From contig WHUZ01000043.1 in the NCBI GenBank assembly GCA_015179045.1, positions 310,001 through 374,000 of the forward strand: a stretch of 64,000 bases of DNA. The letters run 5' to 3'. Source of the DNA: Kalaharituber pfeilii. Taxonomy: Eukaryota > Ascomycota > Pezizomycetes > Pezizales > Pezizaceae. A model generated the notes under the pieces. The model saw only the letters and a program-made list of their open reading frames with translations, had not been told where the DNA came from and did no database searches. The number at the start of each line of letters is the position of its first letter. Within the stretch, counting starts at the first letter, position 1. Both the position numbers and the translations under genes were made by a program. Of this stretch, positions 50,252 through 61,432 are shown piece after piece.

Positions 50252-50901
50252 TCATACAACATTAACTTTCGTCTCCTCCGGACCCGCTTCGAGGCCTCTT
50301 TCCTCACCCCCTCCGTCCCCCAACACCGAAGCTTTGACGCCCGTTCGTTTAGATAACCTCGACAGCAAACTGGCGTAGTCGTCCTGAAGCCCCAATAATG
50401 GTGCGGGCAGTATTGTGCTTGATGTAATGTGCACAACTAGCGAGCGAATTGAAAACAGACGTCAACATAGACTTAACGGAAGGCGTAGGAGGTAAGTGAA
50501 GAATAAGGTAAAGTAAGGCAAAAATACGGCTAGGCACTTGCTTGATGGTTGTGCGGAACGGGAACGGGATCGGCAGAGGGATGGGACGGGCCCGAGCTTC
50601 CGCGCCTGAGTTATGCTTTATAACATGAAGAAAGATGACTCCCTGGGTAAAGTATCCCCACTCCCAGGCTACAACAGATTGAACGAACGGAAGGGGACAG
50701 GTATAAGAAATATCCACAACCAAGGATACGCATTGAGGCGTATCTGGGGTATCCAGTGCATTTTTTATCATAAAATATGTGTCTGCTTCGTCGGATATGA
50801 GGAATCAGGGAATGACAACCGCAATTGCGAACAATTTCGAATCCATATGAGGGGATAGGTACGTACGTCCGGAAAGCGGGGAGGTTGAATTGGGAGTACA
50901 T
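50252..50901 (-). CDS. Small three-exon gene, function unknown
   Basis: Exons 50901-50867 (MYSQFNLPAFR, donor GTACGT), 50605-50538 (acceptor CATAACTCAG, with an ATAAC branch-like site just before it) and 50436-50252 (acceptor CTCGCTAG) join in phase to 95 residues. The middle part is Ser/Pro-rich (GSSGPSHPSADPVPVPHNHQ). The last exon reads LLGLQDDYASLLSRLSKRTG then VKASVLGDGGG and ends in an acidic tail ETKVNVV. The phrase LSRLSKRTGVKASVL slightly recalls the start of a Roadblock/LC7 domain, but the rest of that fold is not visible, so I make no family claim. All three junctions agreeing in phase, together with good acceptors, makes chance less likely. Confidence 0.45.
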
Positions 50902-53651
50902 GTGGATATCCCGATCGACTACAGGGTCTGCATGTCAGCAACCCTTGCGCTCTGCGGAGTTGAGGCGATCCTGTCCACTTCCTATGCCTTGTGATGGTTG
51001 CGACATTTTCCGGGAAACAGCCTCCATTGTCTTATTCTATTGAATATCCATTCACTCCTCGTGCCAGTGACATTCACATCTACATGATTAGGTAAATCAG
51101 CTCCTTCCTTTTGACTCAATCGTAAGTGGCCTACGCTTTGAATAATTGTCAACACTCTTTAGCGCCTTAGGGGATTTGGGGTAATTCATTTGCAAGAAAA
51201 CTGAGGTTGGCCGGGTTTCCCTCCAGACATCGCAAGTCGTTTTTGTGCCATTATGTCAGGCTCACTTCCAAGCTTCCGAACAGGCCACTACTTGCCGTGA
51301 GAAATGGTATGTATTACAGGATCAACAGCTTGACATGGTGATTTATCAATTCGGGTCTCTTGCATAATATGAGCGGTCGGGTTGAGTATCCCTAGAGAAA
51401 GTGTTTTTCATAGTACCCGCTAATCTCACATGTCGCCAATCATGGTGGTTAATGGGTATGATGGACCACGGAGAGGCTCAATGGCAATAAGCTCGCGATC
51501 GTCTGTGGCTACATGCTAGATCTCGTCATGTGAAGCAGACCCTGGTAACTGGCAGACTAGGATTGATCATAACAGTAATTCAGTGCGCGATATCTGTTAC
51601 TGTACTCCCATATCCTCGCTCCTCATCAAAGAACGAGATCGTAAATTATAGTAAAATCCAGCTTTCAGTAGGTAACCGCCACGGTAACTTTGGTGCCCTG
51701 ATTTAAAAAGTAAGTCGTTACGCTTGCCCCCTTCGGAGACCCAAATTAAACAAAGGGTTCCAACTCGTACCAGCAGGGGTTTCATTTGAACGAAAAAAGT
51801 TTTCCCAGATATATAAAAAAAAATATCGTTATGTTTTCTCATGTCTCAGCAAGAACCGAGAATGAAGATATGAGCCAGTATTGTTCGCCGGAAGTTAATA
51901 ATCAACATGAAATTTGCGATACAACCAACGCAACGCAAAACCTATCAGCAACCACAACCTGATATGAACTAAGGTAGAAATATCAAAAATCTATACTATT
52001 TGAGATGCTCTATCATTTTATGATATTTTCATGGCAAAATCTTTATTCGTTGTGAAACTGAAAAGGTTCAAAGTTTTTTTACTTTCTTAGGAAATGTACC
52101 AAATGTTACATGCCAAGCCCCATACAAATGGATTAGTCATCAAAGGGTTCCCCGCCGGTGACTTATATATACATGATTTTTGAAGGCCTCTGTACCATAT
52201 TGGTGACCATCCTTATATGCCTGCATAATATGAAGACACTTATTATAATAACGCCAAATAGAGATGTCTGAAATAGAAAAAAGAGCTTTGGGTATAGTTT
52301 CTCGTAGACCTGCAATAGACTCTGGAAAAACCTTCTATGAGTGGTGCGAGCGTGGGCAGCTGTAGACGTAAAGCGAGCGTGTAATGCGACCGTGTAAAGT
52401 GACCGTGGCTGAAGGGTGCGCGATTGCTGAAGCAGCAAAATGACATATATGGTGCTGCTTACTAATGCTGGCTGGGACATGTTGATTATTAACTTCCGGC
52501 ACCATAAGACATACGATTTCTTGACTTTAAGCCACAGGATTTTAGTCCCCGCTGTTAAACTATGGGATAATGGTACTAGTCAAATGAGGAAAGGCGAGGC
52601 CTTGAATTAAATCCAAGAACAAGCGGACCTTACTTGCGTGTCAATTCTGTCTTGCATAGAGAAAGTAAAGCTGATATGTGCAGTACAAGGTTCGTTGGTT
52701 GTGCTTGCATGAAATGCAAAATGCAAGCATCCGTACGGAAAATAAATGTAAGAAGAACCTTCTTTTGCATGGTTTTTAATAAATTGATATTGAAAGGCAA
52801 GAGTTTGGAAAAACGGAGGAATGATGGATACGCAAACAGGAACATTTTTTGGACAGAGTAATTGGAAGACTTTTGGTCCTTTCACTTGAAAGAACAACTT
52901 GGGGTTAGAAAGTGATTGAAAGCTTTAGATGGGTTTCTTTTTTTTTCATCCTTACATAATGGATCACGTGGTGGTGGATCCAGAAGGAGGATTCCCATAT
53001 ATATAAAGAGTTAAGTACATGTAGTATTGCAAAAGTCTGAATGACGGGGAGAGATGCCAAAGGAGCACTTTCAGAGGTAACAGTAGTGCAGGAGCTTCGA
53101 TACTTGTTAGATGTAGAATAGAAGTGGAGGGTTATCAGGGTAACTGAATGACCTGCTGCTTCCCTTTCTGCTTGACAAGCATGACACTTAAAAAAGAACG
53201 GTGTAGGGTGATGCATTTGAGGAATGTGTTCCAAATTTCATTGAGACTAGAAGTGGGGATCGCTATAGAACGAGGCTGCATGTAGACTGCATACGAACGT
53301 GGGGCGCAATATATTTAAGTGCATTATTAGCGTCATATCGGCGACCTGCAGCAGCATCATTGACGGCTCCGATAGCAACCTCCCTGCGCCCCCGCCCACA
53401 CTCCAAATCAAGCTTGGACTCCTCGAGCACCTAGGACTATGTACAGCAATAAAGCTAGGGGTTCATGAAATTTATGCTAAAATTTCGATATCCGTTGCTG
53501 AATTCAGAAACTTAAAATCCTAAATAGACTGCGAATGCATATTTGAAAACACCGCATCTCATCCAAACTTACCCAAGAGCGAGACCAGTAACTACTCGTC
53601 TCTTGAATCTTGCTCACCACATTCCTCTACATATAACTCTCGTTCACATCC
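50902..53651. other. Gene-free intergenic block
   Basis: About 2.7 kb with short chance ORFs only. Minus-strand frames at 52163-52897 lack splice support and recognisable domains. The final part is the promoter of the plus-strand gene at 53652. Confidence 0.45.
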
Positions 53652-54411
53652 ATGAGCCACAACGCCCTCCCTATTACCCCTGTATGTACTTCATGCTTCC
53701 GGTCTCCTATTCCCTACCAACTTCACCACACCCTGCTCTAACACTCCTGATCTCCCCTAGCAAGCCTTCGCGCATGCCCTCACCAGCCTCACCCTCCCTT
53801 CCCTCCACTCCGAGTCCCTCCGCCTCCAAAACAGCATCTACCACCTGCGCCGTTCGAACCTTTCACTCGAACATTGCCTGCTCGATCCATCACTACCAGC
53901 AGATGACCAACGGGAGTTCAGAGATGCAATTAGAGAGAATGAGGAGGTGATAAAGAGGCAGGAGGAGAGGATAGAATTGGTAAAGCAGGAGGTGGAGAGG
54001 AGGGGATTTAGAATGCCGCATGAGGGAGAGGCGGGGGCGGAGGTGGGGGTGGAGGTGGAGGTGGAGAGACGGGAGGGAGAGGAGGGGACGAGGGTTAATG
54101 GGGTGCTGGGCGATGGTAGCAGGAATGGAGAGGAAAGGGTGAATGGCGTGTTGGGGAGGGAGGAGGAGGAGGAGGAGGAGGAGGAGACGACATCAGTACC
54201 AGCGTTAGCGCCGGTGTCGGTATCAGTAGCAGAACCTACGATTACAGCGACAGCACCGGCGACGACAATGACAACGACTGCAACGACGGAAACAGTATCT
54301 GTGATGCCAGCAGTGCCACCGCCAGCAGAGACACAAGCGCATACACGGACGGCCACGATACAAGCAAGCGACTCACCATCTGCGGAAGAAGACAACGGCA
54401 TCTACCTTTAA
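53652..54411 (+). CDS. Small conserved-looking coiled-coil protein, function unknown
   Basis: Exon 1 (53652-53681) encodes MSHNALPITP. A 79-base intron (53682-53760, GTATGT to CCCCTAG) joins it in phase to exon 2 (53761-54411), for 226 residues. Residues 11-100 are strongly helical: QAFAHALTSLTLPSLHSESL, then NSIYHLRRSNLSLEHCLL and a Glu-rich coil EVIKRQEERIELVKQEVERR. The rest is low-complexity: Gly/Glu-rich, an eight-residue Glu run, then a Thr/Ala/Pro-rich tail. The N-terminal block (a short PITP peptide, an ALxxL helix, then paired helices with NEEVI) resembles a small family common in ascomycetes, but I cannot attach a function. Its stop lies 336 bases from the convergent CHORD gene. Confidence 0.7.
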
Positions 54412-54747
54412 TCTTTCTTCGCTACTAAAAATCTGTGATCTATTGTATGTATACATCACACACCCTACAATGCCCCGCACACCCCAAAACAATACGGAAA
54501 CAAGACATGAAGATCGAATGCATTTATATGTTATGTCTAATCTAGTACAGAGATAAATCCTGTTCTGTTGGCATAATGTAATGTACCGGCCACGCAAATG
54601 AAGGGAACGGAATAAAGTTAATGTAGCGCATTGGTAAAGAGACTAAGAAATAGGATGTGTGAAGAAACCCTTATAAACGCCTTGCCTCTGCATCATCAAA
54701 TGTTGCATTTATATAAAAAAATTTTGCCTCAGATGCTGAGCGGCGGT

Positions 54748-56002
54748 TCACATCTTCATTGGTTGGCCAATTTGGATAATCTCACCCGTAGCCTCATCGG
54801 AGCGGAGAGTAGGCCAGGACGTTGTATCAGCTGTATAACAATGCGTTAGCACTTCTGCAGATCAATCGAGAAAAGGAACGCGGAGGACCCTACCCTTCTT
54901 TAACTTCAGTTCCACCTTTGTCCCCATGACGGTGTGTGTGCACTTTTCAGGATCTATGGGTCCATATAATGGGAATGTAATCTTATACCGTTTGCTGTCT
55001 GGCATAGGAAGATCGACATAAAGTTCCCGTGGACGGTATTCAATCTTTACCTTGTCCTTGTCAACCTTTTTGGCGAATATGGAGACGATGACATCTGAAT
55101 ATGTCTGGTAGAAATCATTCCTGATACCCATATTAGTATTTAAACGGTCGTTGCAAATCTTGTAGCACCCAACTTACTTGCAATGGACCAACTCTTCCTC
55201 CTCTTTGGATTTGGGAGCCCCAACAAAGAGATGTCGATCGGTCTTGCAGCCTTCGATTTTTAAGAATTCTTCAAATTCAAGTACCTTACGCTTGCAGCAA
55301 GAATACCCCTTGGACCCTGATAACCACAACCAAGTATTAGTGTCATGCTGAGTTATGTAAAACCGCCTTGAAAAAGCATCCACTGAGACAAACCCTCATG
55401 GAAGATTGGCATCCCAGGATGGTGGACACATGGAGTGTCGTAGGACTCCGGGCCCTCATACACAGCCTTGCACGCTCGTCTCTTACATGGTGCCTTTGGC
55501 AGCACTGGTATTGATGGATCATCTTGCTCCACTGGTTTCTCCACTTGTTGGACTTGCGGCTTTGCTACTGGTGCAGTTGCAGCAACTTGGGTCAGTGGCG
55601 TAGAGGTTCGATAGGTCTCCGTCCCATCCTTAGCAACTGTAGGAGCAGCAACCTCCGGCACAGGTTTGCCAATTGGTGCGGCAGGTTTTGGAGCTTCTGT
55701 AGAGTGCTTCCCCGTGGTGCAGGGAGGAATGGCCAGGAACTCATCGAAGGTCAATACCTGAAATGTTTCCCAAAGTCAGTCCTGAGTTGAGGCAGTTCCC
55801 ATGAACCGGAATTGTATCATACCCTAGGCTTGCAGCATTGCCAGCCTAAATGCTGGGAATTAGCTCGAAACCCCGAATAAAAATGCAGTGGAAGCTAACC
55901 TTTTTGTCCTTCATGGAAAATTGGGGGTCCAGGATGATGGATACAATCCTCGTTAGAATCTGTGAACTCCTTTCCGCAACCTTTGTTCAAGCACTTGGGC
56001 AT
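54748..56002 (-). CDS. CHORD-CS protein (Rar1/CHORDC1-like Hsp90 co-chaperone)
   Basis: Six exons (56002-55900, 55845-55823, 55757-55394, 55316-55178, 55120-54894, 54830-54748) sum to 313 codons, giving 312 residues. CHORD 1 starts at the N-terminus: MPKCLNKGCGKEFTDSNEDC, then IHHPGPPIFHEGQKGWQCCK. A Pro/Val/Ala linker follows. CHORD 2 is CKRRACKAVYEGPESYDTPC, then VHHPGMPIFHEGSKGYSCCK and ending at EGC. Both have the full Cys/His set for two zinc ions. A CS (p23-like) domain follows: NDFYQTYSDVIVSIFAKKVD to TKVELKLKKADTTSWPTL. CHORD-CS proteins work with Hsp90 and Sgt1 in maturing client proteins. The two CHORDs are each split by an intron just after FHEG, a matching position that fits domain duplication. 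Confidence 0.92.
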
Positions 56003-56724
56003 ATTTCTATCAAGAAGCTACTATGATTTACTGCGAGGGTATCTGTGGTGCGTCAAGACCAGAGGCCGGCAGGAACTGTGGACGTGCGTTCAGCGCCGTT
56101 TGCAGCTCTTCAATGGAGTAGTGGGGGGGTTGGCGGGGAAAGATGGGGGAATTGGCGGGGGGGATTGGGTTCGGCGCAGAACAGCGGGCATGCTTTAAGT
56201 GCGAGGGATAGTGGGGGAGGTTGGGATGGGGGATTTGGGCATCGAATGTTCTAGCTCAGCGGAACCGCAAGGTCCTCCCGCAATCGTACAGCGTCGCACA
56301 GCCAGGCGGAGACGAGGCAGTGGCCAGCACGGCGCCGACCAAAACTTGCCCGGCGCCCGTCCACAGCGCGGCACCAGGGCTGCCACAGTGTCGGCCTCCA
56401 GCCGATGCTGCCGCCTGCTCTGCCCGCCCAGCCTTTGTCCTATCACTGCCCCCAGATACGGCTTATCAGATGGCGCTGTGCTGTGCGGGGCCTGACTAAG
56501 CCAGGGTCTAGCTAGCTGAAGCTTCAGCAAGGCACTAAAGCACCCCCTTACTGAGCTAGAGGGATGGCAAGAGGGCATAACTCTTCCGTCAAACATCTCT
56601 CTCCACCTCCATCACCATACCGCAGCATCTCGTGCTCTCAGTCCTGACTAGCAATATTTCACACGCCTTCGTGTGCATCCCGTACAGCTTTGGTTTTGTT
56701 CCTGATTTAACTCACATCCCCCCA
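56003..56724. promoter_or_regulatory. Divergent promoter region CHORD gene / MOB2
   Basis: The two start codons are 722 bases apart and face away from each other. The DNA between is relatively GC-rich. The MOB2 side is C/T-rich before the ATG. No individual factor sites are claimed. Confidence 0.5.
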
Positions 56725-57965
56725 ATGTCTCAGTTCTTCAACTCCCTAGGGTGAGATTGCACCCCCTCCCCCCCTCCCCACACACTTCCACACACACGCA
56801 CAACCCTAGGCGTCACTATACTACACTGAGTTGCGGCTATCATACTGCTTCCTCCGACTGATAAATATACGTCCCGGGAAACGTATTGAGCTGACTCTTT
56901 ATTCATTTACATGAAGTCGAAATTTCGGTAGAAACCCGAACCGGAACCGTGACAAGAAGCCTCCTCCACTCCCAAGTTCCGGTAGCGATGGTCAAGGCCA
57001 GCAAGCAGCTCCTTCCGCAGGATGGACGCCCTCTACTCCGGCTACCGGAAGACAAACCATGAGGCCCTTGATGTTGTGCCAGCCATTTGTCAAGGCCTCA
57101 TTGCTTAAGGGAAGCTTTAAAACGATTGTCGTGTTGCCAAAATATGTGGACGAGGGAGAGTGGATAGCTCTCAATGGTAATATTTTCTTTACTAATCTCG
57201 CGTGATCGGCCTCTACTCACGCTATTTTCCGCCAGTATTTGAATTTTTTGATTATCTGAATAGATTTTATGGGGTTGTTTTGGAGTTCTGCACCATCAAG
57301 AATTGCCCATCTATGTCCGCTGGTCCCGGGTCAGTACTTCGTCGCCAAATGCAGGAGACTCCCTTACAAGACACATAATTTGCTAACCCGAGCCAGACTT
57401 GACTACTCATGGCTTGACGCCAATCGGCAACCAACGCGCCTCCCGGCCCCAACGTACATCGAGTATGTGATGACCTGGATTAAAAACCGTTTGAATGACG
57501 AATCAGTATTCCCTACAAAAGCTGCACCCACTACTACAGCTTCCCTTGCTACCCCCTCTGCGCATTCCGCCACAAACAGCGGCACCTCAACTCCAGTAGG
57601 AGGTGTGCAGCCCGGCAATTGGATTGGCAAAGACGGTGGATTCCCTCCAGCGTTCTTCCAAACATGTAAGGCTATATGTAAACAGATGTTCAGAGTTTTT
57701 GCGCACATCTACCACACGCATTTTGATAAGATTGTGCACTTGAGCTTGGAAGCACATTGGAACAGCTTTTTTGCGCATTTCATCCATTTCGTGAGGGTAA
57801 GATCCTCCAAATGCACTTTACGGGCTGTCGCGGAAATATGGGCTAATTGGCCATCAATAGGAGTTTGAACTTCTGGAGAAAAGAGATATGGAGCCACTGA
57901 AGGAACTCATCGACGCATTTGACGCACAGATCGCGGCGAATAGTAGCACTAGCAAAGCGGCCTAG
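56725..57965 (+). CDS. MOB2: Mob2-type kinase activator
   Basis: Exons 56725-56750, 56932-57176, 57236-57329, 57397-57796 and 57861-57965 join in phase to 289 residues. The N-terminal ~50 residues are Pro/Ser/Gln-rich. The Mob/phocein fold begins at about PLMLCQPFVKASLLKGSFKT and continues with LPKYVDEGEWIALN, YGVVLEFCTIKNCPSMSAGP (two zinc-ligand cysteines), WLDANRQPTRLPAPTYIEYV and FRVFAHIYHTHFDKIVHLSL (zinc-ligand histidines), ending EFELLEKRDMEPLKELIDAF. The CQPFVK...KTIVVLPKYVD segment and WLDANRQP favour Mob2, the partner of the NDR kinase Cbk1/Orb6/COT-1 in polarity and hyphal growth. Mob1, the Dbf2/Sid2 partner, looks different there. A Ser/Thr/Gly-rich insert at about 180-215 widens the loop before FPPAFF. 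The start is chosen by phase with the tiny first exon MSQFFNSL. Confidence 0.88.
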
Positions 57966-58322
57966 AAGCACGGGAGCATTATACTAAATGAATCATTTTA
58001 AACTATCATGTCTCTGTGTGGCGTTTGGGCAATTGAATTCTCTTATCATGTCATGTCACAGTTCGAGCAATACCATGAATTGTCAGTTTTTGAACTTGGG
58101 ATGGGATGTGGAGTATACTTGTAGTAATGAAATGTTTTTTTGTTGTCTGAACTTCATGGAATCGATCATCCGTATCTCGCAGCACCTTGTCAGAATAGTA
58201 CACATGCTAGATTCCTCGAAATATAATGGTAATTGAACGTACTACCAGAAGTCGACAAGCCTTGAACAGCATCGACACTGCCAAGCCGGTAGGTGCGAAG
58301 CATAAGTGGCTCTCGGGATACG

Positions 58323-59709
58323 ATGCAACCCCACCACACCACTGCGGTCAATTGCACAATGAACATCACAATTGCCCGGGCACGACGACATACACAATCT
58401 GTCTCGGCAATCTGCTCCCAATGCCTTGCACAGCACACCGCTCGGAGGCCGTTGCAGCGCCTCAATTCAGTCCGACGTTCAGCGGGGCCAAGCAGCATGG
58501 CTCACATATGGTCTCCATATTCCTCTGCCCTTCAGACATCATCTAGCCATCGCTCATTTTCAATCTCCATCGTCCGACCTGCAGAGCATACAGCTAAGGG
58601 CGCAGGCATAACACAATCATTGCAATACTATAAGCAACACAGTGGATCCATAACGAGCCTTTCCCAAGCCATTGAGTCGCAACTCTTCTCAAAATCGGCC
58701 CCTGGTGAGGAAGACGTAGTTGCTGCCTTGCATGCGTGCAAGGACGTCGTGAAGCAAAAGCGGACATCACCGCATGCGACAAAGGTCTCGCCTGCAGCAG
58801 CAATTCTCTCGCTAGAAGATGCATCAAAATCAGTGACTCTAAATCCGGTAGTAACAGTCTCTGCTCTTCCCAGTGCCGATCCCGCCGACCTTCAAGATCT
58901 TGCAGAACTAGCGTTTTCTATTATCAACCACCCCACCGTCTTTATCACAGAACCTATACTCTCCTCCTACGTCGATTTATGCGTCTCCGTGCGCAGTCTC
59001 AATTCTTTACCAGCGGCCTTTGCATTATATGCAAAGAAGCCAATTCTCCGCTCCGGGTCCAAAACTCCAAGGAAGACGAATCCAATATTACCGAAATATG
59101 CCATTCCTGACGCTATCGCAACCCAGGCGCTGGATGCAGCAATTTCTGCAGAGGATATGGAACTTGCACTTGATATCATCTCAACTACTTACGGCGCCCC
59201 GGCTTACCGATGGAACAAAATTATCAGAAGGGCTCTTCCTGCTGGTGCTGCGGTAGTTGTATCTCCAGCGGCAATGTATGTACTTGCAGACGCCATTGCA
59301 AGATACCAAGATGTTGTTCAGCACGATGTCGCCGTGAAATATGCATTTGTCGGGCTTCTGGCATATTTGGGTTTCACCGGAAGCCTTGGTTTGATAGCAA
59401 TGACTACAGCGAATGACCAAATGCTCAGAGTAACGTGGCTGGTGGGAACGCCGCTACGGACAAGGTGGCTTATGGAAGAAGAAAGAGCTGCGTACGATAA
59501 AGTGGCCCAGGCTTGGGGCTTTCAGGACCCCTATCAACGGTATGTTCATTTGAAGCCCGGAACTGGGAATGTGAGGAATGCATAAGCTAATTTGAAGCTC
59601 TGGTTTCAGTGGTTTTGAAGAGGGTCCTGAATGGGAGCTGTTGAAGGAATATGTCGCAGGAAGGAGCATGGTGTTGGATGACCCTGGCCTAATGGAAGGA
59701 ATGGAGTAG
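58323..59709 (+). CDS. Probable mitochondrial membrane protein, function unknown
   Basis: Two exons (58323-59539 and 59610-59709) give 438 residues; an alternative start is the ATG at 58359. The N-terminus is rich in Arg, Ser, Thr and Ala with no acidic residues (MNITIARARRHTQSVSAICS), which fits a mitochondrial presequence. The middle is helical and repeat-like (ADLQDLAELAFSIINHPTVF; ALDAAISAEDMELALDII), somewhat like helical-repeat RNA-processing factors but without a clear PPR consensus. One good hydrophobic segment is AFVGLLAYLGFTGSLGLIAM at about 340-360, and a weaker one lies near 311-330. The C-terminus after the intron has the conserved-looking GFEEGPEWELLKEYVAGRSM. It runs in the same direction as MOB2, about 360 bases downstream. 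I cannot name the family. Confidence 0.75.
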
Positions 59710-61432
59710 ATACCTTCTTTCGCTTGCTCACGTGATATAATTGGAGTCCGGCTCTGTGTGATAACTAAACTCTGGCATGCATCCGCCCAAGAAGCATTTA
59801 TAGACTAGCATCCGTCTGCTTATCTCCAAGCTGGTTCGAGACTGATGCGCAAGCAAGCTCCAGTGACACATAAAGTGGGGGTAAAGTTTGTAAAGCAAGA
59901 ACTGAATGCAACGTTTCAATATCACGTGGTTGTGGCAACTGCTAATGCTGACAAATACTTCAGCTGCCCGACGGACATTCTCCATCCGCTGACTAGCAGG
60001 GACATTCCACAATTGTCGAGCTCGATTTTTCCGTGGCCCATTGAGACGACACGGTGTCCTTACCTACTTGTTTATGCGGAACTGCTTAAAGGCGAATGGT
60101 TTATACCACACAATTGGGCAAATGCTAACGTGAAAGGGATGGACACTGGAGAGGCCCCTTTGAGGTATTCTCTCGAGCTCGGCTCGGGGGTCGCGCAGCA
60201 GATACATGATCCTCATTAGATGTTCAAGACGTCGGCGGTGCATAAATTAAATAATTCTAATAGAGCTATTTTGTGCACTTGAGCCTGAGAAGCAGTTGAG
60301 TAATTGCAAGCTTCCAGAGCTCACTGCGCTGCCTAGAAGCTACATGCCTCATATAACTATTGCGCAGCGATGCATGGTGGTTGCAAGCCGAATTGGAGAT
60401 GGCGAGGGTAACCGTCCAAGCTGCCTGCTGTGTACAAGCTGGAGAGCGACTACCATTTGCCAATTGACCATTGGGATCGTAGACGGCGTGCCGGGGAAGA
60501 GGGCACAGTGTATATATTGTTGCGCGGCCATGCCGGCTTTGGGAAGAGTACAGATTACAGTTGCGCGCCCAGGACGAGGAATCAAGCAGGGAGACACAAG
60601 AGCGCGCTGGCAGCAAAGTGCTCTACAAGCACGCCGACTGCCCCATCCCATCCTTCGTGCTGCTTGCTGCTACGTTACCCCCTCCGTCTGCACCCACGCC
60701 AACTATTAAGTGCAGCCCGCCAGGCCCTCCCTCGCTTCCTCACTCTTCTCTCTCCACAACACACAACCTCCCCCCCCTCCCCCCCCCCCACCCACACACA
60801 CACACATACGGACATCGCACACCTCCCTAGCACTCGCTCGTGCACTCCAGTGTCCAGATACCACGACCCCTCCTCTACTGCCCTTACTCCTGCTGCTCAC
60901 TCGAGTATCACGGCCATCGCAGGGTCAAGTGACCCCCCTTTTTAGCAACCCTCAACACAGCCCGTTTACAACCCTACACTGGCTGTCCATTAGATCTCAC
61001 AGCTGTACCTACCAAGCACTTTGAGACTCTTCTCTTTCTTTGCTGCTATCTAGTATCCACCTTTTCTAGTTCACTTGGTGGTAGCTTATGAGTTAAATTT
61101 GATAGCCTTTGATCGGTTCTACAGGCTTAGGTACCTCTCCGCAGTCTGCTGCATTAGTCTTGAGCGACATCTTCGAGCTCTGCTTCACTGGCAATTTCCT
61201 TCTCCGAAAAGGCCTTTGAGCACGGACTCCTTATCCTGATTCCTGTCGCCCCTTCATTGCCATCCATTCTCCTTGGTCGGTTAGACCGCTGCACGATATA
61301 CATATTATAGGTCACGGGATCGCCTGCAGCCTTTTGACGTGGTCTACCTGTCATTCGAGCCCTCTGCGTTGTGTCGAGTTTAGGCACTTCCGTTCATCCT
61401 CTTCCAGTCTTCAGGTCTGATCCTCATCTACA
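59710..61432. other. Intergenic region
   Basis: No supported gene. A 124-codon frame at 59845-60219 has no recognisable features. The stretch 60720-60800 is very C-rich, with long C runs and a CACACA tract, and may belong to the promoter or leader of the gene at 61433. Confidence 0.45.
60766..60807. repeat. Poly-C / (CA)n tract
   Basis: Runs of seven or more C, interrupted by single T or A, pass into a short CA repeat. Confidence 0.85.

Noticed and set aside
59845..60219. 124-codon plus frame after the mitochondrial gene
   Set aside because: No domain or signal, overlapping minus frame of similar quality; judged chance.
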